From Gemmatimonas groenlandica (lineage in GTDB: Bacteria > Gemmatimonadota > Gemmatimonadetes > Gemmatimonadales > Gemmatimonadaceae), in the NCBI RefSeq assembly GCF_013004105.1, contig NZ_CP053085.1, positions 186,001 to 250,000 of the forward strand: a DNA stretch of 64,000 bases, given 5' to 3'. The position numbers were made by a program, and so were the translations under genes. The notes beneath the pieces were generated by a model. The model searched no databases, had not been told where the DNA came from, and was given only the letters and a program-made list of their open reading frames with translations. Shown here one piece after another: positions 7,975-16,300 of the stretch; position 1 is the stretch's first letter, and each line of letters begins with the position of its first letter.

Positions 7975-9330
7975 ATGCCTCTCAGTCGTCGACACTTTTT
8001 GACGCAGCTCACGGCGTCCGCGGCGATCGCTCGCCTCGGTGCAGTGCCCTCGCTCGGCTTTCAATCGCGACCGCGCCCGACGCCGCAGCAGCTCGCCTGG
8101 CAGCGCGACGAGTTGGCTGTTTTTGTGCATTTCGGTGTGAATACGTTCACCGACCGCGAGTGGGGTGACGGCACCGAATCTCCGTCGCTCTTCAACCCTG
8201 CGCGCCTCGATGCGCGGCAGTGGGTGCGCGCGGCGAAGGCGGCCGGGGCGAAGTCGATGGTGCTCACGGCAAAGCATCATGACGGCTTTTGTTTGTGGCC
8301 AACAGCGACCACCGCGCATTCGGTGGCGTCGAGTCCGTGGAGGCGGGGCGCGGGCGATGTGGTGCGCGAGTTCGTCGATGCCTGTCGGATAGAGGGCATG
8401 AAGCCCGGACTCTACTGCTCACCGTGGGATCGCAACCATCCCACCTATGGCGATTCGGCGCGCTACAACGACGTGTACATGGCGCAGCTCACGGAGCTGC
8501 TCACGCGGTACGGTACGCTGCACGAAGTGTGGTTCGACGGCGCGAACGGCGAAGGGCCGAACGGCAAGCGTCAGACGTATGATTGGCCGCGCACGTGGGC
8601 GCTGGTGCGCAAGCTGCAGCCTGATGCGATCATGTTCTCCGACGCGGGTCCTGATGTGCGTTGGATCGGCAACGAGCGCGGCGTCGCCGGCGAAACGCAT
8701 TGGAGCACGATCCGTCCGGAGTCGGTGCCGTATATCGGGGCCAGCGGTGATGATGTGATCGCGTCGTTGCAGCACGGGCATCCCGACGGGTCGGTGTGGC
8801 GCCCGAGCGAAACGGATGTGTCCATTCGCCCCGGCTGGTTCTACCATCCAGCCGAGGATGCGAAAGTAAAGAGTGTCGACGATCTCGTGCAGCTCTACTT
8901 CACGAGCGTAGGGCGTAACTCCAAGCTGTTGCTGAACGTGCCTCCCACGCGCGATGGACTCTTGCATGATGTGGATGTAGCACGACTGGCCGGCATGCGC
9001 GCGTCGCTCACGTCGCTCTTCGCCCGCCCCCTCGCGGTACGCAACAGCGCCTGGCGCACCGACGGTGTACGCGCGGGCGTGCGCACGATTCAGTTGCGGG
9101 CGCCACAGTCCGTCTCGCTGCTCGATCTGCGTGAACCGATCTCACAGGGACAGCGCGTGTCGTCGTGGAGTGTGTCCACGAGTGGTAGCCGCCCGCAACT
9201 GTTGGCGAGCGGCACGACAATCGGACACCGGCAGCTGCGTCGAGTCCCGGCTACGACCGTCTCGTCACTCACGTTGCGCGTGGAGACGGCGGACGTCGTG
9301 CAGCCTGTCGAGCTCAACCTGTTCGTTTGA
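7975..9330 (+). CDS. Exported GH29 alpha-L-fucosidase
   Basis: This glycoside hydrolase of family 29 removes terminal alpha-L-fucose from glycans. The N-terminus MPLSRRHFLTQL with a following Ala-rich stretch is a Tat-type signal, so the enzyme is probably periplasmic. GH29 motifs are clear: VHFGVNTFTDREWG, the block LTAKHHDGFCLWP (residues about 98-109), YCSPWD, and WFDGANGEG with the predicted nucleophile Asp188. The length of 451 residues suits the catalytic domain plus a small C-terminal beta domain. No other fucose-metabolism gene is adjacent, so it probably acts in scavenging. Confidence 0.9.
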   Translation: MPLSRRHFLTQLTASAAIARLGAVPSLGFQSRPRPTPQQLAWQRDELAVFVHFGVNTFTDREWGDGTESPSLFNPARLDARQWVRAAKAAGAKSMVLTAKHHDGFCLWPTATTAHSVASSPWRRGAGDVVREFVDACRIEGMKPGLYCSPWDRNHPTYGDSARYNDVYMAQLTELLTRYGTLHEVWFDGANGEGPNGKRQTYDWPRTWALVRKLQPDAIMFSDAGPDVRWIGNERGVAGETHWSTIRPESVPYIGASGDDVIASLQHGHPDGSVWRPSETDVSIRPGWFYHPAEDAKVKSVDDLVQLYFTSVGRNSKLLLNVPPTRDGLLHDVDVARLAGMRASLTSLFARPLAVRNSAWRTDGVRAGVRTIQLRAPQSVSLLDLREPISQGQRVSSWSVSTSGSRPQLLASGTTIGHRQLRRVPATTVSSLTLRVETADVVQPVELNLFV

Positions 9331-9424
9331 AACCCGGTTCGGGGTTCCGGCCGTACGAGTCTCCATCACCGTTTGTACCGCGGTGCCAATCCACCACCCT
9401 TAGACAATCGTATCAGGAGTCATC

Positions 9425-10312
9425 ATGCATAAACGTCGGCTAATGAGTCGTCTTCCCCGCGTCGCGCTGGCGGTCGCTGCAACAGTTGTGTCGGCTACGC
9501 TGCTGGGGGCGCAGCCCGCCGCACCATCAGCGGCAAAGTCCGCAGTCCCGGCGCGCTTCGCAGCGCTGCCCGGTGCCAATGTCATTTCCGTGGTCGCGTC
9601 GGACTACGCCTTCGACATGCCGGCGAGTGTGCCGGCCGGACTCACGACGATTCGCTTTTCGAATAAGGGCAAGGAGCTCCACCATGTCTATCTCGTGAAG
9701 GTGGAGAAGGGTAAGAAGCCCGACGATGTGCTCGCCTTCTTCAAGGCTGGTGGACCGCCGCCGAAGTGGATGAAGCCGGTGGGCGGGCCGAACGCTCCGG
9801 CCCCCGGCGATGAAACGGCCTTCACCAGCAACCTCGAAGCGGGCGACTACGTCGCGCTGTGCGTCATCCCGAGCCCCGGCGGACCGCCGCACGTGATGAA
9901 GGGCATGATTAAGGCGCTCACCGTGACGCCGTCCGCGCGCAAGACCACCGCACCGGTGGCCGACGTTACGCTGACGCTGTCCGACTACGACCTCGCCTTC
10001 TCCAAGCCATTGGCGCCGGGCAAGCATGTGATCGCGGTGCGCAACACGGGCAAGCAGCCGCACGAGTTCTTCATGGCGATGCTCATGCCGGGCAAGTCAC
10101 CGATGGACATGGCGAAGTTCGCCGAAAATCCCGTAGGTGCGCCTCCGGGCAAGCCGATGGGTGGCATCACCGACATCGTGCCGGGTGATGTGGTGTATCT
10201 GCAGGTCGATGTGCCGAAGGGCGAGTTCGCGTTCATGTGCTTCACGCCCGACATGAAGGACGGGAAGCCGCATCTCGCGCACGGCATGATCAAGCAGGTG
10301 TCCGTCAAGTAG
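9425..10312 (+). CDS. Exported protein with two tandem cupredoxin-like domains
   Basis: A signal peptide (about 1-30) precedes two homologous beta domains (about 50-168 and 178-295). Each has the order His...Cys...His...Met typical of type 1 copper sites: His86 or His87, Cys146, His156 and Met161 in the first; His213, Cys272, His283 and Met288 in the second. The Cys-to-His spacing (9-10 residues) is longer than in classical plastocyanin or azurin. Each domain ends with a similar PHxxxGM-type element (GPPHVMKGMIK, AHGMIKQ). AGGAG lies before the ATG at 9425. It is probably periplasmic and may carry electrons or bind copper. Copper binding is inference. Confidence 0.65.
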   Translation: MHKRRLMSRLPRVALAVAATVVSATLLGAQPAAPSAAKSAVPARFAALPGANVISVVASDYAFDMPASVPAGLTTIRFSNKGKELHHVYLVKVEKGKKPDDVLAFFKAGGPPPKWMKPVGGPNAPAPGDETAFTSNLEAGDYVALCVIPSPGGPPHVMKGMIKALTVTPSARKTTAPVADVTLTLSDYDLAFSKPLAPGKHVIAVRNTGKQPHEFFMAMLMPGKSPMDMAKFAENPVGAPPGKPMGGITDIVPGDVVYLQVDVPKGEFAFMCFTPDMKDGKPHLAHGMIKQVSVK

Positions 10313-10338
10313 TGCGCGTCGGATTCGCCGGCGCGGTC

Positions 10339-11136
10339 TCAGCTCTTCGCGACGAAGAGCCAGATCGCGCTGGCGAATCCGATCGCCGTTACGGCATTGC
10401 GAACCCACGCCTGCGGCACCTTCTGCGCGAGGCCCGACATCAGGTAGCCGCCGGCGCTCGACCCTACCGCCATCACGACGCCGATCGGCCAGTTCACCTG
10501 CCCCATGACGGCGAAGGTGATGGCGGCGATGCCGTTGAAGCAAATGCCATTGAAGTTCTTGAGGCCATTCATCTGGTGGATGTTCGTGAGCCCCATCAGC
10601 CCGAACACCGCGAGCATCACGATGCCCGCTCCGGCGCCGAAGTAGCCGCCGTAGATACCGACCACGAACTGCGCGATGAGCATGCCCGTGGTCGGATTGA
10701 TCGGGCGTTCGATCACGCCCGTCGGTGACGCGCTGGCCCGCTTGCGCAGGTGCTTCATCACCGGCCCCTGCAACGCGAACAGCACGGTCGCGCCGAACAC
10801 CAGCCACGGTACGAGCGCCCGAAACTGCTCATCCGTCGTCGCCAACAACAGGGCTGCACCGATACCGCCGCCGAGAATGCTCGGGATCGCGAGACGCAGC
10901 GCCCAGCGCTCGGCGCCCACGAGTTCGCGCCGGTAGCCCCACATGCTGGCCAACGAGCCGGGCCAGAGCGCGAGCGTGCTGGTGGCGTTGGCTGACACCG
11001 GTGGTACGCCCAGCGCCAGAAGGGCCGGGAAGGTGAGCAACGTGCCGCCGCCAGCAATCGAGTTCACGGCGCCGCCCACAGCCGAGATGGCGGCGATCGC
11101 CGCGAGCTGAGGAACGGAGGGGTGCGCTAGGAGCAT
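10339..11136 (-). CDS. TauE/SafE family permease
   Basis: This 265-residue inner-membrane protein of the TauE/SafE (sulfite or organosulfonate exporter) family has about 8 membrane helices. The glycine-rich N-terminal motif (AVGGAVNSIAGGGTLLTFP) and the repeat-like GGYFGAGAGI in the second half mark the family. It is convergent with the cupredoxin-like gene, with a 26-bp gap. The substrate cannot be told from sequence; sulfur-containing anions are the family default. No sulfur-metabolism gene is adjacent. Confidence 0.85.
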   Translation of the reverse strand: MLLAHPSVPQLAAIAAISAVGGAVNSIAGGGTLLTFPALLALGVPPVSANATSTLALWPGSLASMWGYRRELVGAERWALRLAIPSILGGGIGAALLLATTDEQFRALVPWLVFGATVLFALQGPVMKHLRKRASASPTGVIERPINPTTGMLIAQFVVGIYGGYFGAGAGIVMLAVFGLMGLTNIHQMNGLKNFNGICFNGIAAITFAVMGQVNWPIGVVMAVGSSAGGYLMSGLAQKVPQAWVRNAVTAIGFASAIWLFVAKS

Positions 11137-11193
11137 GACCGAACAATCGCAGGTGCGCTCCAGTTCGTCACCCCTTGTTCAACACTTTCCGCC

Positions 11194-11829
11194 TTACACG
11201 AAGGTTGGACTCTCTCCACCCATGATCCGGAATTCCCGATCGGTTACTGGGGCCGAGAGGCCGACGGCGAGGCCGGCCGCGATCGCCACGGCGCCGAGCG
11301 CCAACGGATTGGCGCTGTAGGCTTCTTCGATCCGCCCCTGACCGCGACGGCTGGTGTCGGACACCGATGAGGCGATGCTCCGAGCGCGTGCTTTGACGCT
11401 GTCGGTCAGCTCACCGGCCTTGTCTTTCACGCCGCTCGCGACCTGCTGCGCACCACGCTCCGTGCGCTCTGACGTGCTGTTGAAGAACATCCAGCCAATT
11501 CCCAACGCGATCATCGCGGCAGGGATTGGATTCTCTCGCACCGCGTTCGTGATACCGCTGGTGCCTCGCTGTACGCTTTCGGTCGCATTTCGCGCCATGT
11601 GGCTTACCCTCCCGATGGTGGCTTCTCTGATGGAGTCTTTGACGTTCTCCTTGATCGTCTGAGGATTGAGTCGATCGCCGATTTCATCGAGCGTATCGCT
11701 CATCCGCATGCGTGTCGATTCGATTTCTGCACGCATCACATCCGTATCGCTGGAATTGTGGCTGTTGGACTCACGCCCGGTATCCAGCTCCGTCTCGACC
11801 GCATCCGTCGTGGGCTGCATTGGTGACAT
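11194..11829 (-). CDS. DUF3618-containing membrane-associated protein
   Basis: The N-terminal region has the DUF3618 signature (MRAEIESTRMRMSDTLDEI followed by GDRLNP). A basic amphipathic stretch and a short membrane helix near residues 105-120 (IPAAMIALGIGWMFF) follow, then a second hydrophobic segment (LALGAVAIAAGLAVGL). The frame is open to 11898, but ATG at 11829 is preceded by GGGAGAG at a correct distance and follows the previous stop by 2 bases, so I start there (211 aa). It is the last gene of a three-gene operon with an unknown protein and a Holin-X-like protein. Such triples are common in bacterial envelopes; the function is not known. Confidence 0.8.
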   Translation of the reverse strand: MSPMQPTTDAVETELDTGRESNSHNSSDTDVMRAEIESTRMRMSDTLDEIGDRLNPQTIKENVKDSIREATIGRVSHMARNATESVQRGTSGITNAVRENPIPAAMIALGIGWMFFNSTSERTERGAQQVASGVKDKAGELTDSVKARARSIASSVSDTSRRGQGRIEEAYSANPLALGAVAIAAGLAVGLSAPVTDREFRIMGGESPTFV

Positions 11830-11831
11830 GG

Positions 11832-12419
11832 TCACTCTCCCAGCGTGGGCGGCAGCGGTTCCCGATAGCGGTTGACGGGCTGCTCGCCTTCGTACCAACC
11901 GCCACGTTCCGGTCCCTGATCCGCGAGCGGACCGTCGGCGACGGGGACAGAGAACGATTGCGTCATGCGAGAGTTGTCAGACATGTCCTTCGCACCGTCG
12001 GGTTGCTGCGAACTCTTGAAAAAGCGCGCCGCCACAACGCCGAGCACAAAGGCACCTCCGATAAAGGCGATGGGTTGCCGGCGCGCAAAGGACTCCGCAT
12101 CGCGGGTCAGCTGCTTGACGTCGGCCTTCTCCAGGTAGTCCGCAGCCCGCTGCACCTGCTCGCCCGCCTGCCGGATATACTGCCCGGCGCCGGACTGCTC
12201 GGTGGCACTGCCGTGCATCAGCGAATCGGCAACACCCAGCAACGCGCCAGCGGCTCGCCGCTTGCCACTGTCGAGGCCACTCCGTACCTGCTCGCCAGCC
12301 TTGTGTTGTACATCAGCAACGACCTTTCGCGTTTGTTCGCCAAGGTTGTGCGGTATGGCGTTCGACGCTGCTCCCGTAAAAGCTGTACTAGCGCCAACAT
12401 TCATCTCGTGATCGGACAT
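11832..12419 (-). CDS. Hypothetical membrane-anchored protein (195 aa)
   Basis: No family recognised. The protein is hydrophilic and helical (residues about 25-115, with heptad-like spacing), with one predicted membrane helix (PIAFIGGAFVLGVVAARFF, about 115-135) and a disordered Pro/Gly-rich tail. A similar helix-then-TM-then-tail plan occurs in proteins encoded next to DUF3618 and Holin-X genes. It lies 10 bases after the Holin-X-like gene and 2 bases before the DUF3618 gene, all in one leftward operon. Confidence 0.7.
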   Translation of the reverse strand: MSDHEMNVGASTAFTGAASNAIPHNLGEQTRKVVADVQHKAGEQVRSGLDSGKRRAAGALLGVADSLMHGSATEQSGAGQYIRQAGEQVQRAADYLEKADVKQLTRDAESFARRQPIAFIGGAFVLGVVAARFFKSSQQPDGAKDMSDNSRMTQSFSVPVADGPLADQGPERGGWYEGEQPVNRYREPLPPTLGE

Positions 12420-12429
12420 GACACCCTCC

Positions 12430-12948
12430 TCAGGGTCGGACGTGTGGGGGATCGCTCTTGTCAGTGAGCTCGTGCTTCAGGTCTTGCACCTCGCGACTCG
12501 CCCAGCGCTGATCCGCTTTCAACGACGCGATCGCCTCTTTGGGCGCGAATCCGTGATCGCTGAGATCGCGTAGCGCACTCTGCACCATCGAATAGCCGGC
12601 GCCGAATGCGGCCACTCCAACGATCAGTGCCGAGAGCCAGTAGTTGCCGCTCAGCAGAACGCCGAGGCCGACAATAAGCGACGTCGTGAGTGCCAAGCCA
12701 CCCATCAGCGTCAGCCCCGCCGCGATACCGACTTTCGCTGCATCACGCATCAAGCGGGTGCCGGCTTCACGCGCTTCCGACTTGGCGAGCGCCAGTTCCT
12801 GTCGAAGCAGATCGGCGGTGTCGCCGGTCAACTGCTTCAACAGCGTGCCGAGTGGTGCATCCTGTCGGTCGTTGACGCGGACGTCTATGAGTGGCAGTGA
12901 GCCTTCTCGTTGTCGATCGAGCCGAACTTCGAAGTCATCGTTCCTCAT
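12430..12948 (-). CDS. Holin-X-like (phage holin superfamily) membrane protein
   Basis: The 172-residue product has an amphipathic helix (LLKQLTGDTADLLRQELAL) followed by two membrane helices (about 85-105 and 112-132) and a charged C-terminal helix. This is the plan of the 'putative actinobacterial Holin-X, holin superfamily III' proteins. Despite the family name there is no lysis cassette nearby, so a structural or stress role in the envelope is more likely than lysis. It is the first gene of the operon 12948 to 11194. Confidence 0.75.
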   Translation of the reverse strand: MRNDDFEVRLDRQREGSLPLIDVRVNDRQDAPLGTLLKQLTGDTADLLRQELALAKSEAREAGTRLMRDAAKVGIAAGLTLMGGLALTTSLIVGLGVLLSGNYWLSALIVGVAAFGAGYSMVQSALRDLSDHGFAPKEAIASLKADQRWASREVQDLKHELTDKSDPPHVRP

Positions 12949-13106
12949 GCATTGCTCTCCGGGCAGCGTGTGATGCGTCTCCGGTGCAGCAACGGTGCCA
13001 CGCGAACGGACATTTGTGCGCTATGCGCATATCCTGTGCAATTCAGCTGCCCGTATTGGCCGTGAAAAGTGGCATTCGGACAGGCCGTACCTGCACAGCA
13101 GGTATC

Positions 13107-13262
13107 CAAGGTTCACGCGAAGCTCGCGAAGAACGCGAAGGCACGCGAAGAACAGCAAAGGAGAAACATTGTTTGAAGGCGTCCACGCCGAGAGTTCCGT
13201 TCCAACGCACCGCCGTTCTTCGCGTGCCTTCGCGAACCTTCGCGCTCTTCGCGTGAACCTTC
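13107..13262. repeat. CGCGAAG-rich palindromic repeat, 46-48-bp arms
   Basis: The left arm (13107-13153) and the right arm (13215-13262) are inverse copies, identical except for a few bases and one 1-base indel. The spacer is 61 bases. Both arms are built from short direct copies of CGCGAAG at a 9-10-bp period. The element fills the middle of a 364-bp gene-free stretch (12949-13312) between the Holin-X-like and tamB genes. I see nothing else in the rest of that stretch. It may form a large hairpin or be a REP/BIME-type element. Confidence 0.8.
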
Positions 13263-13312
13263 GGGTTCTCCGCGCCCGACTCAACGGTCAGAAAGCACGC
13301 AAAGTCCAAGAA

Positions 13313-16300
13313 TCAGAAGCGCCAGCGACGCACCAGAAACAATCCGAAGGCATTGGCCTTGGTGATTTCTTGTAGTGACAACGACGGTTCAGGGAGAAAG
13401 AAGCGCGGCTGAAACGTGGACTCGATCGAGAGTCCGGGATTGCGGCTGAGCTGATGCTCAACGCGAAAGCCGGGAGTCGTCGTCGCCTGCACCTGCAATC
13501 CCACGAACGTCCGCGTCGTGAAATACTTGCCGAACTCGAATTGCGTGCCTTTCAGAAATGTCGTGAGCCCACCGAAGTTGCCGCTTGCCAATTCTGTCGG
13601 AATGTTCGACGGCGTGATGTTGAAGACGTCGGCGCCGAGTGAACGCGCCGCCTGTCCCTCGAGCTCGCTCACGATGGCGCCTAGCGCCACACCGGTCAAT
13701 TGACGCGTCGCGAGCGCCGCGCTGGTACCAACGAGTCCGCCACCGGCCGATCCGCCCGACAAGCTCGATCCGCCAAACTGCAGCAGTGAGCCCGCGTCGC
13801 TGCCGAACGCCAGATAGCTCAACAAGTCACTCTGCGAAATCGGCGGCTGTGCGTCGCTCTCCAGAGAGAGGCGCGGGGAAAGCAACGTGCCGCCGATCAG
13901 TACACGGATATCAATCGCCTGACGAGACGGCTGCTGCACCGTGTACTCGGCGGTGATCTGCACCAGCGGATTGATTTCCTGGGTGCCGATGAACTGCACC
14001 GCTCCGCGCTTCACCTGAAACCGCTTGCTGAGAAACTCATACTCGCCGCGGTCGGTGTTCACGATACCATCGAGCGCCAGCGCCTGTCGGCGTCGATCGA
14101 TCGTGATGCGAAGATCGTCCTCGCTGTAGATTTCGATGTTGGCTTCCTGGGAGCGCACCCACGTGTCGCGATCGACCCCCAAGGTGAGGTCCATACGCAT
14201 GTTCGCAAGGAGCGGCGACGACTCAGGTAGCAGCTCGCGGTACCGAAAGTTTGCGGTATCCACGACCGCGAACACCGCCGGATCGCCGGCATTGATGACT
14301 TCTCTGCTGTCGGGCTTCGGGATGTAGAACACGCCGTCCCGAATCCGCGCACGGCCTTGTACGGACACATCGTCGAATGGACCGCGCATGGTGAAGTCCG
14401 CGTCGGCTCTGGCTCGTCCTTGCTCGTTGTCAAGCACACGGGCGCGCTCTGCCGTTACGCGCAGGTCAAAGCTGGGCGCCGCGAGACTTTTGATACCGAT
14501 GCCGCCCGACATGGCAATACGTCCGTGGCTGTCGGCCGTAAGCGAGTCGATCACCACGCTATCGCCGTCGAGGCGCATGGACGCGTTCATGCGGTCGAGC
14601 GTGATACCGAGCGCCACGACGTCGCTTCGCCCGTTGCGCAACGCGAGCGCGCCGGTCACATCGGGCTTTCGTAACGTGCCGCGTAGACTCGCCTGACCGT
14701 TCACATCCCCGCGCACGTTCGCGATCGCATCTGTGACGCGCGACAGCAGATCGAGTGGCAGACTGTCAGCGCGAAGCTCGCCCGACGCCTCGCCGTCGAG
14801 CACGCGCGAACCTTCGACTCCACTAAAGGCAAGATCGAGAGGAAGCCGTGCGCTCGCCGTGGCCGAAGGCCTAGCTACACCCCGCGCCGAGTCGGTGAGG
14901 AGCGCGTCGACCTGCATGATGCGGTCGGCATAGTCGAATCGGCTTTGAAGATCGGGTACGGTCGTGCCGCGATACGTGCCGCGCGTGATGCCGGCGGTAC
15001 CCACGACGCGCGGATTACGCCCCGACCCGGTAATGCGGGTATCGACACCGATTAGGCCCTGCGCTTCCAGATCGCTCTGCACCAAGCCGAGCAGGTCACC
15101 GATCTGGAAGTTCTGTACGACTAATCGAAGGTCGGCGACGCCATCGGTCGGCACCAAGCCGTTGGCGAATACCCGTCCATTGGTGTTGCTCCGCAGATCC
15201 AAACTGTCGATCGCGATGCCCGGCTGCCCCCAACGGACCGTACCGGGGGCGACCGCAGTCCACAGCGTCGTATCGAAGCGCAACCGCAAGGCCTCGAACG
15301 TGATCTCGCGTTGCTCCGGACGAATGGCGTAGCGAGCATTCAGCGTGTAATCGCGATCGGTGCTCTGGAAGATCGCCACCTGTGCCGTTCCTCCCGGCGC
15401 GAAGTAGTCGCCGCGCAGCACGACGCTGTCGAGCGCGAACCCAGCTGCCACGATGGTGTCGGCGTTGGCACGAAGGCGGACCTGTGCACTATCGGTGAGC
15501 GCGCCGAGCCAGCTGTACTCCGCTTGCGCCCGCTGTACGCGATTGCCCATCGCCACGATGCCCAGCCCGTTCGCGACGCCGGTCAAATTGAATCCACCGA
15601 GACCGCCAGCGATGCGTCCCGAGGCGGTGAGTGAACCGGCCAGCGTATCGCGACGCAGACTCGGCGGCGAATCAACGACAACGGGCGACGCCAGCGGTTC
15701 AACCCCCGCAGCCCGTGCCACCGCCAGTTGCGTTGCGATTCGCGACGAGTCGGCCCGCGCCCCACGCAGACGCTCGGCGGTGGAAAGGGGACGGGGAAAT
15801 ACTGTGGTGGTGTCGCGGGGCAGGTATCGAGCGAGCAGACCCAGCGAATCAACACGCACCGCATAGCGGAGATCGCCGGACGACGGTTTGGAGAGACCGA
15901 ACGTGCCAGTTGCGTCGGCCGCGACACCGGGAGCGTTGAGGGTCAGTGTATCGAGGGTCGCTATGCCGTCGCCGATGCGCAGACGCAACCGGAGCGAGTC
16001 GACGGCGACGGTGTCGACACGCGAAGCCAGGGCGTCGGCCGCGTACTCGCCGCGCATGGTCGCGGGATCGAGTCCACGTCCGCGCGCTTGCATTTGCGCG
16101 CTGATAGAACTTCGGGGAGCCTTCTCCACCAGCTCGTTGGCGTTGAAGAGCTGCGTCGCGACATCGAGCGCGTAGCCCAGCTCCTCGCTTGCCAGGTCGA
16201 GCCGACCTCGGGCACTGACTACGCCGCCGTCTGACGTGCGGAGCGTGCTGCTGATGCCGAGCGCGCTCAGCGGGCCGGTGGCGCGGATCGGCCCAGACAC

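Noticed and set aside
12430-12948. Phage holin, suggesting a prophage
   Set aside because: No endolysin, integrase, capsid or tail gene is nearby. The Holin-X family occurs in non-phage envelope operons.
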